From assembly GCF_042677145.1 (NCBI RefSeq), contig NZ_JBHTIT010000001.1, positions 1,860,001 through 1,924,000 of the forward strand: DNA of 64,000 bases, in the 5' to 3' direction. A program made the translations under genes and the position numbers. Source of the stretch: Perlucidibaca wandonensis (GTDB taxonomy: Bacteria > Pseudomonadota > Gammaproteobacteria > Pseudomonadales > Moraxellaceae). Positions 40,828 through 48,861 of the stretch are shown here, in pieces (the first letter of the stretch is position 1; each line of letters opens with the position of its first letter). The notes beneath the pieces were generated by a model. The model had not been told where the DNA came from and made no database searches. It worked only from the letters and a program-made list of their open reading frames with translations.

Positions 40828-42092
40828 TTAGCCGCACTCATATCGGCCTGCTTAGCCGCACTGCGTTGATGAGCCAACTCAGCATCAACAACTCCTGCTG
40901 GACGCTGACCAAGACTTTGCTTCATGGCGATTTTTTGTAATTTTCGCCCACGCGCTTGCTGCGCCGCATGCCATCTGGGCCGCAAACGCTGCCCTGTATA
41001 CAGCACAGTGCGTGGCAACAATGTCAGTAAGGGAAACCACGGTTTGATATTACTAGGCAATCCAAGCTGCTGCATTTGCTCAGCGGTCAAAAAATAGCGG
41101 CTAATGCTTAAATGAATTTGATAGGCCACTTTGCGACGTAGATTCTCCTGCGTTAAAAAATGCCGCTCCAATGGCTCTTTCGATAAGGCCAGGCCCAGCT
41201 CACGACTCGTCCAGTCTGGCGGGCTCTGCGTCATCAAGGCCGCGTGCAATAACACCGCACCATCACGTTCGTTAAAGCGCAGCCAACGTGCATCGACACC
41301 CATCAGCCAGCAGGCGTAACTCCACAGCATCATCACCCCGCGAGATTCACGAGGCGTTGCCTGCACACCAAGCTTGCGCAGGCCACCGAGCATGACCACG
41401 CTAAAGCCCAAATAGGTCGCCGCCATATCGATCTGATTTAACGGCAGACCCCAGACCGAATGCTCCCAGTCAGCGCGCTTATCGAGCTGGCGGCGCACCA
41501 CGGCGTGCACCATGCGTACTTGCAGTGTGGTGGCGAAGCCGGGGCCAAAGCGGCGAAGGCCATCTGGCTCAGTGCAATCCATCCACCATTTGCCAGTTTC
41601 GCCCACGCGCTGCGCCGTGCCTCGCGTTAGCGCACCGGTCATTACTAAAGCTTGGTTAAAGCCCGATAATAAATAGCCGCCCATGAGCGCTAAGTCACGC
41701 ATGACTTGCAATGCCGTTAGGCCTGCGCCGTGAATAAAACCCATGCCCTCGTTGAGCAAGTCCCAATCTAGCCATTCCGGCTCGGCTTCGAGCACCGCAA
41801 AAAACACGCGTAATGGCTCGGGACAATCAGCAATACTATCGACGCCTTTAGCAATGGCTTGCGCAAAAAGCTTACGCGCTGGCCCCATGCCATAACTCAG
41901 CATCCAGTCCAGCAATGCATCCATGGCTGGATCACCAGCCTGCAAATCCGCCACGGCGGCATCAAATTCAGGGCGTGTGGGCGCTAATTGGCGGCCCAGC
42001 ATCATGCGCAAAAAGAGCGGCGTTGGCCGCTGCGTTTTAGCAAAGGGACGAACGCGACTCGGTACGGTATTCGGCGCAGATGGTATCGACAT
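40824..42092 (-). CDS. MpaB-type oxygenase (DUF2236)
   Basis: DUF2236 proteins include fungal MpaB and the latex-clearing protein, heme enzymes that cleave isoprenoid double bonds. The 422-residue helical protein shows the family signature region WEHSVWGLPLNQIDMAATYLGFSVVMLGGLRKLG and RFNERDGAVLLHAALM, plus GRQLAPTRPEFDAAVADL at the start. As the first gene of the P450/SDR/acyl-CoA dehydrogenase operon it may take part in oxidative breakdown or tailoring of an isoprenoid or lipid. Heme content is inferred from the family. Confidence 0.85.
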   Translation of the reverse strand: MSIPSAPNTVPSRVRPFAKTQRPTPLFLRMMLGRQLAPTRPEFDAAVADLQAGDPAMDALLDWMLSYGMGPARKLFAQAIAKGVDSIADCPEPLRVFFAVLEAEPEWLDWDLLNEGMGFIHGAGLTALQVMRDLALMGGYLLSGFNQALVMTGALTRGTAQRVGETGKWWMDCTEPDGLRRFGPGFATTLQVRMVHAVVRRQLDKRADWEHSVWGLPLNQIDMAATYLGFSVVMLGGLRKLGVQATPRESRGVMMLWSYACWLMGVDARWLRFNERDGAVLLHAALMTQSPPDWTSRELGLALSKEPLERHFLTQENLRRKVAYQIHLSISRYFLTAEQMQQLGLPSNIKPWFPLLTLLPRTVLYTGQRLRPRWHAAQQARGRKLQKIAMKQSLGQRPAGVVDAELAHQRSAAKQADMSAAK

Positions 42093-42125
42093 GGCCTAAC
42101 TCGCCTATTGGAAGTTCTCAACCAT

Positions 42126-42158
42126 AATGCGAAGTCTTATTCGCATTCAATTCGCATT
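42126..42158. promoter_or_regulatory. Candidate operator: inverted repeat plus a third half-site
   Basis: AATGCGAA (42126-42133) and TTCGCATT (42140-42147) form a perfect 8-bp inverted repeat with 6-base spacer; a third TTCGCATT follows at 42151-42158. It stands 34-66 bases before the DUF2236 start. This is typical of a TetR-like or similar regulator site; no regulator gene is adjacent. Confidence 0.6.
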
Positions 42159-42249
42159 TCAATGAGCTCTCGCAAGCACAAATAAAAACGCTGAATATTG
42201 GGCCACATAGGCTCTAAATATACAGCGGCGATGGATCAGACATGAGAGG

Positions 42250-42277
42250 TTGTCAATTTGTTGCGACCGTGTATATT
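42250..42277 (+). promoter_or_regulatory. Sigma-70 promoter for the PF10118 gene
   Basis: TTGTCA (-35, 42250-42255) and TATATT (-10, 42272-42277) are 16 bases apart, placing transcription start near 42284, about 25 bases before the ATG at 42309. Confidence 0.55.
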
Positions 42278-42308
42278 TAAAGCATTACCGACAAATGGTG
42301 AGTTAGCC

Positions 42309-43136
42309 ATGACATCCCAAGCAAAGATCCTCAACCAGGTTAATCGCCCAACACCACGGCGCATGGACTTCGTCTTCGACGACAGTATTCCTATGGATTG
42401 GTTTGGCGGCAGCCCATTCAAAACCATGGTACTCACAGCGCTGTCGGCAACGTTCCCCGAGGGCGAGCGATTTTTTGTCGACTCCGTGCGTCACTATCAA
42501 AAGCGCGTTAGCCCCGATCTAGCCAAGCAAGTCAGCGGCTTTATTGGCCAAGAAGCCCACCATGGCCGCGAACACACCGCTTTTAACGCATTCATGGGTC
42601 GCAAAGGCTTACCAATGGCTGAGATCGACGAGTTCGTGGAAAAAGGCATGAGGTTTATGCGCCGCAAGCTTTCACCCGAGCGTCAGCTGGCGATGACCTG
42701 TGCGCTGGAGCATTTCACCGCAATTCTCGCCGAGCTGGCGCTAGAAAACCCTGAGTTTTTCGGCCCTATGGATGAGCGTGTAAAGCCACTCTGGTACTGG
42801 CATGCCATTGAAGAAAGCGAACATAAAGCCGTCGCCTTTGATGTCTTCCAAGAACAAGTTGGCAGCTACTGGATTCGTAGCTCACAAATGGTGATCAACT
42901 CCATCGAGTTCGCCTTCTTCTCTAGCTTTCACACCTATCAACTTCTCAAAGCTCGGGGCATTCAGCGCGACTGGAAAATGCATCGCGAAGGCCTGAAAGA
43001 GCTATTCGTTAAGCCCGGTTGGTTACGCAAAATGGGCAAAGCCTATTTGTCTTACTACAAACCTAGCTTTCACCCTTGGCAACGCGACACCACGCGCGCG
43101 ATGAATCACTGGAAGGCTGTTTACGGCATCGAGTGA
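42309..43136 (+). CDS. Predicted metal-dependent hydrolase (PF10118-like)
   Basis: The 275-residue helical protein has a ferritin-like set of metal ligands: GFIGQEAHHGREHTAFN, CALEHFTAILAELAL and YWHAIEESEHKAVAFDVF. This E..H/E..H arrangement suggests a di-iron or similar centre, and the family name 'hydrolase' is not proven. The ATG at 42309 (MTSQAKILNQVNRPTPRRMDF) is preferred over an upstream start at 42258. It is divergent from the P450 operon across 216 bases and may belong to the same pathway. Confidence 0.82.
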   Translation: MTSQAKILNQVNRPTPRRMDFVFDDSIPMDWFGGSPFKTMVLTALSATFPEGERFFVDSVRHYQKRVSPDLAKQVSGFIGQEAHHGREHTAFNAFMGRKGLPMAEIDEFVEKGMRFMRRKLSPERQLAMTCALEHFTAILAELALENPEFFGPMDERVKPLWYWHAIEESEHKAVAFDVFQEQVGSYWIRSSQMVINSIEFAFFSSFHTYQLLKARGIQRDWKMHREGLKELFVKPGWLRKMGKAYLSYYKPSFHPWQRDTTRAMNHWKAVYGIE

Positions 43137-43249
43137 TATCTGTCACCTATGCCAACCAGTCTCGCAGCCACTTTCGACAGCAAAGCGTAGAATAAGCAGC
43201 CCCAGCCCACTACACTATCGCCCCGCCGCCCAGCTGCTCGGAAGTGTGT

Positions 43250-45259
43250 GTGAATCAGCTTAATCCTCGTCAACGCGAAGCCGTTTTAGCCATTTCCGGC
43301 CCCGTGTTGGTGCTCGCCGGCGCCGGCTCTGGCAAAACCTCGGTGATCACGCAAAAAATCGCCTACTTGATCAATGAGTGCGGAATCTCGGCGAGCAAAA
43401 TTTTAGCGGTGACCTTCACCAATAAAGCCGCACGTGAGATGAAAGAACGCGCTGGTAAATTAGTCAGCGGCCCTATCGCACGCGGCCTCACCGTGTCGAC
43501 CTTTCACACCCTCGGCCTTACCATGATCAAGCGCTCGCCCGAGCAATTTGGCCTGAAAAAGAATTTCTCAATATTTGACGCTGAAGACTCAAACACGCTG
43601 CTCGGCGAATTGCTGCATAAAGAAAATGCCAGCGACAAAATCAAGCTGGTGCGCAGCATAATCTCGAGTTTTAAAAATGATTTGGTGACGCCGGCCGAAG
43701 CGGTTAGCCGCGCCGAAAGCGAAGGCGATCTTTTTGCCGCCATGGTTTATGAATCTTACGAGCGCCATTTACGCGCCTACAACGCCGTCGATTTTGATGA
43801 CTTAATTGTTCGCCCCACACTGGCTTTGCGCGACAACGATGCTTTGCGCGAGCAATGGCAGAACAAAGTGCATTACCTCTTAGTCGATGAATATCAAGAC
43901 ACCAACTCTGCTCAGTATTTGATGGTCAAGCTCTTGGTCGGCAGCCGCGCTTGCTTCACCGCCGTCGGCGACGATGACCAGTCGATTTACGCTTGGCGTG
44001 GCGCACGGCCAGAAAACTTGGCGGATTTGGCAAATGATTATCCTGCGCTAAAAGTCATTATGCTCGAGCAGAACTACCGCTCGACCAGTCGCATTTTAAA
44101 GGCCGCCAACGCCGTCATTGCCAACAACCCACATACGTTTGTGAAGAACCTGTGGAGCCAGCACGGCATGGGCGCAAACATCCGCGTGGTGCAATGCCCC
44201 ACAGAAGATGCCGAAGCCGAGAAAGTGGTGACTGAGCTGCTCAATCATAAGGTCATGCAGCGCTGCGAATTTCGCGATTATGCCGTGCTCTATCGCGGCA
44301 ATTTTCAAGCGCGCGTGATGGAGACCAAGCTGCGCGAGTTCCAGATTCCTTACAAAATTTCCGGCGGCCAATCGTTTTTTGCGCGCTCAGAGATCAAAGA
44401 TGTCATGGCGTATTTGCGTCTGATCATTAACCCCGAAGATGACAACGCATTTTTGCGCATCGTTAATACGCCAAAGCGCGAAATCGGCCCATCCACGCTG
44501 GAGAAGCTCGGCAGCTACTCACAGCAGCGCGAATGCCCGATGTTATTGGCCTGCGATGAGCTTGGCCTTGGCCTGCATGTCGGCGACCGTGCATTGACCC
44601 GCCTACAAGAGTTCTCGGCGTGGATAGGCAGCACCGCGCGCGCCATCATTGGCGGAAATGAACCGCTCAATGACATCAAACAAATGCTCTTGGACATCGA
44701 CTACAACGATTATTTACTGGAGCAATCGGCCACACCGCAAGCGGCCGAACGCCGCATGGAGTCGGTGAATAGTTTCTTGAGTTCGGTGCAGCGGCTTTGG
44801 GAAAAAGCCGAAGATGAAGAAGACCGCGATATCGAAGCGGTAATTCGCAAATTGGTTTTGCTCGATCTTTTAGAGCAGCAAGCTGAGGAAGATGACAGTG
44901 ACAAAGTCCAGCTGATGACGCTACACGCGGCTAAAGGCTTGGAGTTTCCGCATGTGTTTTTAATCGGCCTAGAGGAAGACTTGCTGCCGCATCGGAACAG
45001 TATTGAGGCCGACACTGTCGAAGAAGAGCGGCGCTTGATGTATGTCGGCATCACTCGCGCCAAGCAAACGCTAACGCTGACTTACTCTGCTAAGCGCAAA
45101 TCGGCTGGCGAAATGATGGCCACCACACCTAGCCGCTTTCTCGATGAGCTGCCAGCTGACGATCTCGACTGGGAAGGTAAAAGCAGTGGCCGCAGCACCG
45201 AGCAAAAGCAGGCTATTGGTCGCGCGCATTTGACTAATTTGCGAGACTTATTGGGTTAG
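43250..45259 (+). CDS. rep: ATP-dependent DNA helicase Rep
   Basis: Rep is a 3'-5' SF1 helicase that clears proteins from the DNA ahead of the replisome. Motifs in order: AGAGSGKT (Walker A), TFTNKAAREMKER, LLVDEYQDTN (Walker B), DDDQSIYAWRGA, QNYRS, LHAAKGLEFPHVFL and YVGITRAK. Two GTG starts lie in tandem; I choose 43250 (MNQLNPRQREAV) because GGAAG overlaps the first GTG and is spaced well for the second. About 669 residues, normal for Rep. Confidence 0.94.
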   Translation: MNQLNPRQREAVLAISGPVLVLAGAGSGKTSVITQKIAYLINECGISASKILAVTFTNKAAREMKERAGKLVSGPIARGLTVSTFHTLGLTMIKRSPEQFGLKKNFSIFDAEDSNTLLGELLHKENASDKIKLVRSIISSFKNDLVTPAEAVSRAESEGDLFAAMVYESYERHLRAYNAVDFDDLIVRPTLALRDNDALREQWQNKVHYLLVDEYQDTNSAQYLMVKLLVGSRACFTAVGDDDQSIYAWRGARPENLADLANDYPALKVIMLEQNYRSTSRILKAANAVIANNPHTFVKNLWSQHGMGANIRVVQCPTEDAEAEKVVTELLNHKVMQRCEFRDYAVLYRGNFQARVMETKLREFQIPYKISGGQSFFARSEIKDVMAYLRLIINPEDDNAFLRIVNTPKREIGPSTLEKLGSYSQQRECPMLLACDELGLGLHVGDRALTRLQEFSAWIGSTARAIIGGNEPLNDIKQMLLDIDYNDYLLEQSATPQAAERRMESVNSFLSSVQRLWEKAEDEEDRDIEAVIRKLVLLDLLEQQAEEDDSDKVQLMTLHAAKGLEFPHVFLIGLEEDLLPHRNSIEADTVEEERRLMYVGITRAKQTLTLTYSAKRKSAGEMMATTPSRFLDELPADDLDWEGKSSGRSTEQKQAIGRAHLTNLRDLLG

Positions 45260-45280
45260 CGCCGCTGCAGGTAGCCGCGG

Positions 45281-45318
45281 CTTAAGCGGCACGACAACAC
45301 GCATCAGTGCCGCTTAAG
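45281..45318. repeat. 12-bp perfect inverted repeat after rep
   Basis: CTTAAGCGGCAC and GTGCCGCTTAAG are separated by 14 bases. It comes just before the bidirectional terminator. Possibly an extra 3'-end hairpin or a REP-type element. Confidence 0.5.
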
Positions 45319-45332
45319 CAAACTCCAGCCAC

Positions 45333-45361
45333 AAAAAAGCCGCCTCGATGGGCGGCTTTTT
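45333..45361. terminator. Bidirectional rho-independent terminator
   Basis: AAAAAA-GCCGCC-TCGATG-GGCGGC-TTTTT. T-runs on both strands; it serves rep (plus) and the cytochrome c gene (minus), which face each other. Confidence 0.9.
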
Positions 45362-45376
45362 CATTGCAGCGTAAGC

Positions 45377-45838
45377 TTATTTAGACTTGGCAATCATCAC
45401 GTCAACTGCCGCAATGATCTCGTCATCGGAGCAAGTACCACAACCGCCTTTCGGTGGCATGCTGCGAATACCTTCAATGCCGTGCTTATGCAAAGTCGCT
45501 GCGCCTTGGGCAATACGTGGACCCCACTGGCCTTTATTGCCAATCACTGGCGCACCCATCAGGCCAGCGCTATGGCAGGCGGCACAGACAGCAGTAACAA
45601 CTTCATCGCCAGAGCGTGGGCCGGTCGCAGCAGCAGGAGCAGCGGCAACAGCAGCGGCGCATGGATCGCCCTCATAGCACACCTTGCCCGCCATATTGAT
45701 GCGCTCAATAGTCGCGCGCTCGCTAAATAAGCCACGCTCACCTAGAGGGTATTCGGAAATATCTTTGGTCGATTTCGCTTGTGCTGCCATCGACAACACC
45801 AAACCAACGCTAGCCAGCATCAATGCAATTTTTTTCAC
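45377..45838 (-). CDS. Cytochrome c5-type protein
   Basis: A periplasmic electron carrier. It starts with GTG at 45838 behind GAGG, giving the signal peptide MKKIALMLASVGLVLSMAAQA. The mature part has an alanine-rich linker and a c-type heme site CAACH; the axial methionine is in SMPPKGGC, and the extra cysteine pair GGCGTC is the mark of cytochrome c5. An unusual additional pair (CYEGDPC) lies before the linker. About 153 residues. Confidence 0.9.
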   Translation of the reverse strand: MKKIALMLASVGLVLSMAAQAKSTKDISEYPLGERGLFSERATIERINMAGKVCYEGDPCAAAVAAAPAAATGPRSGDEVVTAVCAACHSAGLMGAPVIGNKGQWGPRIAQGAATLHKHGIEGIRSMPPKGGCGTCSDDEIIAAVDVMIAKSK

Positions 45839-45957
45839 GTCAACCTCACTTGGGCAAAGCGGCAGGCCATCAGCGCTGCCGAAACGGGAAAAGTATACCC
45901 GCATTCATTGTGCGCCAAAAGCCTTTGCTGCTCTGCCGCACAAGTGCAGGACATAAC

Positions 45958-47481
45958 TTAGTAGGTGTAATTCATGCCAAGCGTCAGTTCATACTGGCGC
46001 ATATCGAGGGCAATTTCTTGGTCACCATCATCTATTCCCGCATTAATTAAACCACCCTGGAGTAGCTGCACATTGCTCAACGGATTGCGACCACGTACTG
46101 GCTTAGCATCGGCATACATCATGCTTAAATCGTAACCCCATCGTGGTGTCGCCTGCCAGTTCACACCCAGTGTGTAATGCTGCTCCACTACGCCTGGCGC
46201 CAGCATATTTAATGTTACTTCGCTAGATGGAATGGGTTGAGAGTCAGGCTGGCTGTAGCCCGCACGCCATTTCCAGTCACCTTGCGTGTATTGATAACCA
46301 AACTTATAAATGCTCATGTCTTGCCAGCCAAAGCCAGGGCCCGTGTCGGCACCAAGGCAGGATGGACTGGATTGACTAGAACCTGCCAGCCTTGGCAGAG
46401 CGCAACCGCTAACAAAGGCCTGCGGGTTAAGCGGTCGACCAACAGAAGCCACCTCATTGAACGAAATATGCTGATAATCGAGCAGGAATCGATGCGCCGG
46501 TAATGGCTGCCAAGCCAGCCCAAGATTCCAAGTTGTCGGAATATCGAAATCGCCCTGCTCAGCAAACAAGCCGGCGTATTCCTTAAATTTCGTCATGTGG
46601 ATACGCGACTGCCAAGACGCACCAAAATCTAAACCCGGTGCAATGGTAGCAAGCATGCCGATACGCCCACCGCCGCCATAGGAAAAGCTGGTGCCGTTAT
46701 CAGTAACTTTATCGGGCTCATTAGAAAATGCGGCAAATGCCTGTAGACCCTTGGCCTCAAATCGCTGCACAGCAAAGATAGGTGAGATGCCAAAAGATAG
46801 GCGTTCATTTACGTTAATGGCTAGCGTAGGCACAACAAACAGTTGAATCAAATCAACTGATGCAGTGCCATTGCCATTACCGCAAAAGCCCAGTAGATCA
46901 GGATTGTTCGCAAGTGCTGCACCACCGCCAAAGGCACCCTGGCAACGACTACTAACAACGCTATTTCCTACATTAGCTATTGGGTTGCCTAGGCCATTAA
47001 GCAGTGAACCGACCAAGCCAGCATTATTTCCAACCGCGGTGTTTACACCAAAAAAGGTGGCATTGCTTTCACTCTGCTTATACACCGTGTTCAGACCACC
47101 GTTGCCATAGAGCGCAAAGCCTGCCGACAAGGTTTCGTTAATTGGCGCAGCAAAGGCAAAACCAGGGATAGCAAAAATATTGTGACTACTTTTCACTGTG
47201 CCAGCATCGGTAGCGAAAATGCCAAGACCATTAGCATTTGGCTCGGTAGCCTCAAATTGCCGGCGCGGCACAAACAAGCTGAGGTTGGCATCCCAACGCA
47301 TGCTTTTAATGCGGCCAATGCCTGCGGGATTAATGGTTGCGATTAAGGCGTCATCGCTAGTTGCCGTACCAGCACCACCCTGCGCGCGCTGCGAAGCGCT
47401 ATAACCGTGAGCAAAATAGCCATTAGTAGCAAATGCAGCCGTGCTGACTAAGCTCAGTGCGAGCGCCATAACTCGTTTCAT
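45958..47481 (-). CDS. FadL/OmpP1-type outer-membrane transporter
   Basis: A 507-residue beta-barrel that takes up long-chain fatty acids or other hydrophobic compounds. Signal peptide MKRVMALALSLVSTAAFA is followed by the hatch motif TNGYFAHGYSASQRAQGGAGTATSDDALIATINPAGIG (NPA motif), and the chain ends with an aromatic strand YELTLGMNYTY. A cysteine-containing loop rich in Asn/Gly (NNPDLLGFCGNGNGTA) is extra. It fits with the P450/acyl-CoA dehydrogenase genes in a lipid- or hydrocarbon-using organism (inference). Confidence 0.9.
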   Translation of the reverse strand: MKRVMALALSLVSTAAFATNGYFAHGYSASQRAQGGAGTATSDDALIATINPAGIGRIKSMRWDANLSLFVPRRQFEATEPNANGLGIFATDAGTVKSSHNIFAIPGFAFAAPINETLSAGFALYGNGGLNTVYKQSESNATFFGVNTAVGNNAGLVGSLLNGLGNPIANVGNSVVSSRCQGAFGGGAALANNPDLLGFCGNGNGTASVDLIQLFVVPTLAINVNERLSFGISPIFAVQRFEAKGLQAFAAFSNEPDKVTDNGTSFSYGGGGRIGMLATIAPGLDFGASWQSRIHMTKFKEYAGLFAEQGDFDIPTTWNLGLAWQPLPAHRFLLDYQHISFNEVASVGRPLNPQAFVSGCALPRLAGSSQSSPSCLGADTGPGFGWQDMSIYKFGYQYTQGDWKWRAGYSQPDSQPIPSSEVTLNMLAPGVVEQHYTLGVNWQATPRWGYDLSMMYADAKPVRGRNPLSNVQLLQGGLINAGIDDGDQEIALDMRQYELTLGMNYTY

Positions 47482-47695
47482 CTGGTGTTTCCCTCAGCGA
47501 CTAAAAGACGCGTGAATTCATAATGTCGCGGATGATTAGCAATTTTCTTATCCTTGTAAAAGACTTTGATGCCATGAGCTAATAAGTAAACGCTATAAGA
47601 GTGCGGAATCACGCGCACCAGCGTGGACGCATTCGGCAGCAATCGTTATGATGCGCAGCCTTAAGTCAGCAGGCTTAAGGCTTATTGCTATCTAC

Positions 47696-47772
47696 GCGCC
47701 CGTAGCTCAGCTGGATAGAGTATCGGTTTCCGAAACCGGTGGTCGTGGGTTCGAATCCCGCCGGGCGCACCA
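47696..47772 (+). tRNA. tRNA-Arg (anticodon CCG)
   Basis: A complete cloverleaf of 77 bases with encoded CCA. Acceptor GCGCCCG pairs with CGGGCGC, the anticodon arm is TCGGT-TTCCGAA-ACCGG with anticodon CCG, and GGTTCGAATCC is the T-arm. A GCCTTAAG/CTTAAGGC hairpin (47658-47681) lies just upstream. Confidence 0.97.
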
Positions 47773-47800
47773 TTCCCCCTGCTAGCGGTGGAGTATTTTC

Positions 47801-48700
47801 ATGGATTCTCTGCTGCTTATTCCTAGCTGCCTATTCCTCGGATTTTTAGTCGCACGCTTTGCCTCGCCGCCAAAAGATATGGCGCCGGCATTGAACTGGT
47901 GGGTGATTCAAATCGCGCTGCCAGCCATCGTGCTCGAGCTAATTCCACGCCTAAGCTTCAATATCGATCTATGGTATTTGGTCATCTCGCAATGGCTGGT
48001 GTTTATTGGCGCGGCTATTGTGTTTCAGCTAATTGGTAGCTGGCTAGGATGGTCGCGCGCCCGCATCGGCGCACTGATCTTGGTCTGCGGGCTTGGCAAT
48101 ACCTCATTCATTGGCTACCCAATGCTCGAGGCCCTGCGCGGCCGCGAAGGTTTGGCTTTCGGCGTGGTTGCCGACCAACTTGGCTGCTTTATCATGCTCA
48201 GTGTCGGTGGCGTCTTGGTTACTGCTGTTTATGGCGGAGCTTCTACTAGCGCCTCCGCCGTTGCGAAAAAAATCCTGCTATTTCCAGCATTTATTGCACT
48301 GATCATCGGGCTTATTGTTGGGCAACTAGGTGGATGGCCAGATCAAATCGATAGCATCTTGTCGCGTATTGGCGCCACGCTCACGCCACTAGCACTATTT
48401 TCTGTTGGCCTTCGCTTACGGCTATCGCTATATAAATACCAGCTCATGCCGGTCATGATAGGTCTAAGCTGGAAGTTGCTGCTTGCGCCCTTAGCCATAC
48501 TCGGCCTCGGTAGCGCCTTCGCCGTTTCGGCCAATGTGCTCAGCATTGCGGTGTTACAGGCGGCCATGGCACCGATGATCTCCGCCGCAATTCTTGCCGA
48601 CCAAAATGATCTAGAACCAGACCTCGCCAATGCCATTCTCGGCATCGGCATTGTGATGTCATTATTCACCGTCACTGCCTGGCATTTACTGCTGCCGTAA
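47801..48700 (+). CDS. AEC-family transporter
   Basis: An inner-membrane carrier of 299 residues with about ten membrane helices (LLLIPSCLFLGFLVARFA, WWVIQIALPAIVLELIP, ALILVCGLGNTSFIGYPML, LLFPAFIALIIGLIVGQL, ILGIGIVMSLFTVTAWHLLLP). The GLGNTSFIGYP and AAMAPMISAAILAD motifs are those of the auxin efflux carrier/AEC group, which moves organic acids or similar anions. Substrate unknown. It follows tRNA-Arg by 28 bases; no promoter is obvious. Confidence 0.85.
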   Translation: MDSLLLIPSCLFLGFLVARFASPPKDMAPALNWWVIQIALPAIVLELIPRLSFNIDLWYLVISQWLVFIGAAIVFQLIGSWLGWSRARIGALILVCGLGNTSFIGYPMLEALRGREGLAFGVVADQLGCFIMLSVGGVLVTAVYGGASTSASAVAKKILLFPAFIALIIGLIVGQLGGWPDQIDSILSRIGATLTPLALFSVGLRLRLSLYKYQLMPVMIGLSWKLLLAPLAILGLGSAFAVSANVLSIAVLQAAMAPMISAAILADQNDLEPDLANAILGIGIVMSLFTVTAWHLLLP

Positions 48701-48861
48701 GCGCTCAAAACATCCATGTTATTGCCTTAACCATACATCGATTAGACAAATACGACCGTTTAGCGCGAATTCCTGCCACTCATCGAGAGTGGGTTTGTCT
48801 AACTTGCCAAGTGTTTACTTAGTGACCAGTATTTCCCGACTTGTGTCAGGATTACAAAATC

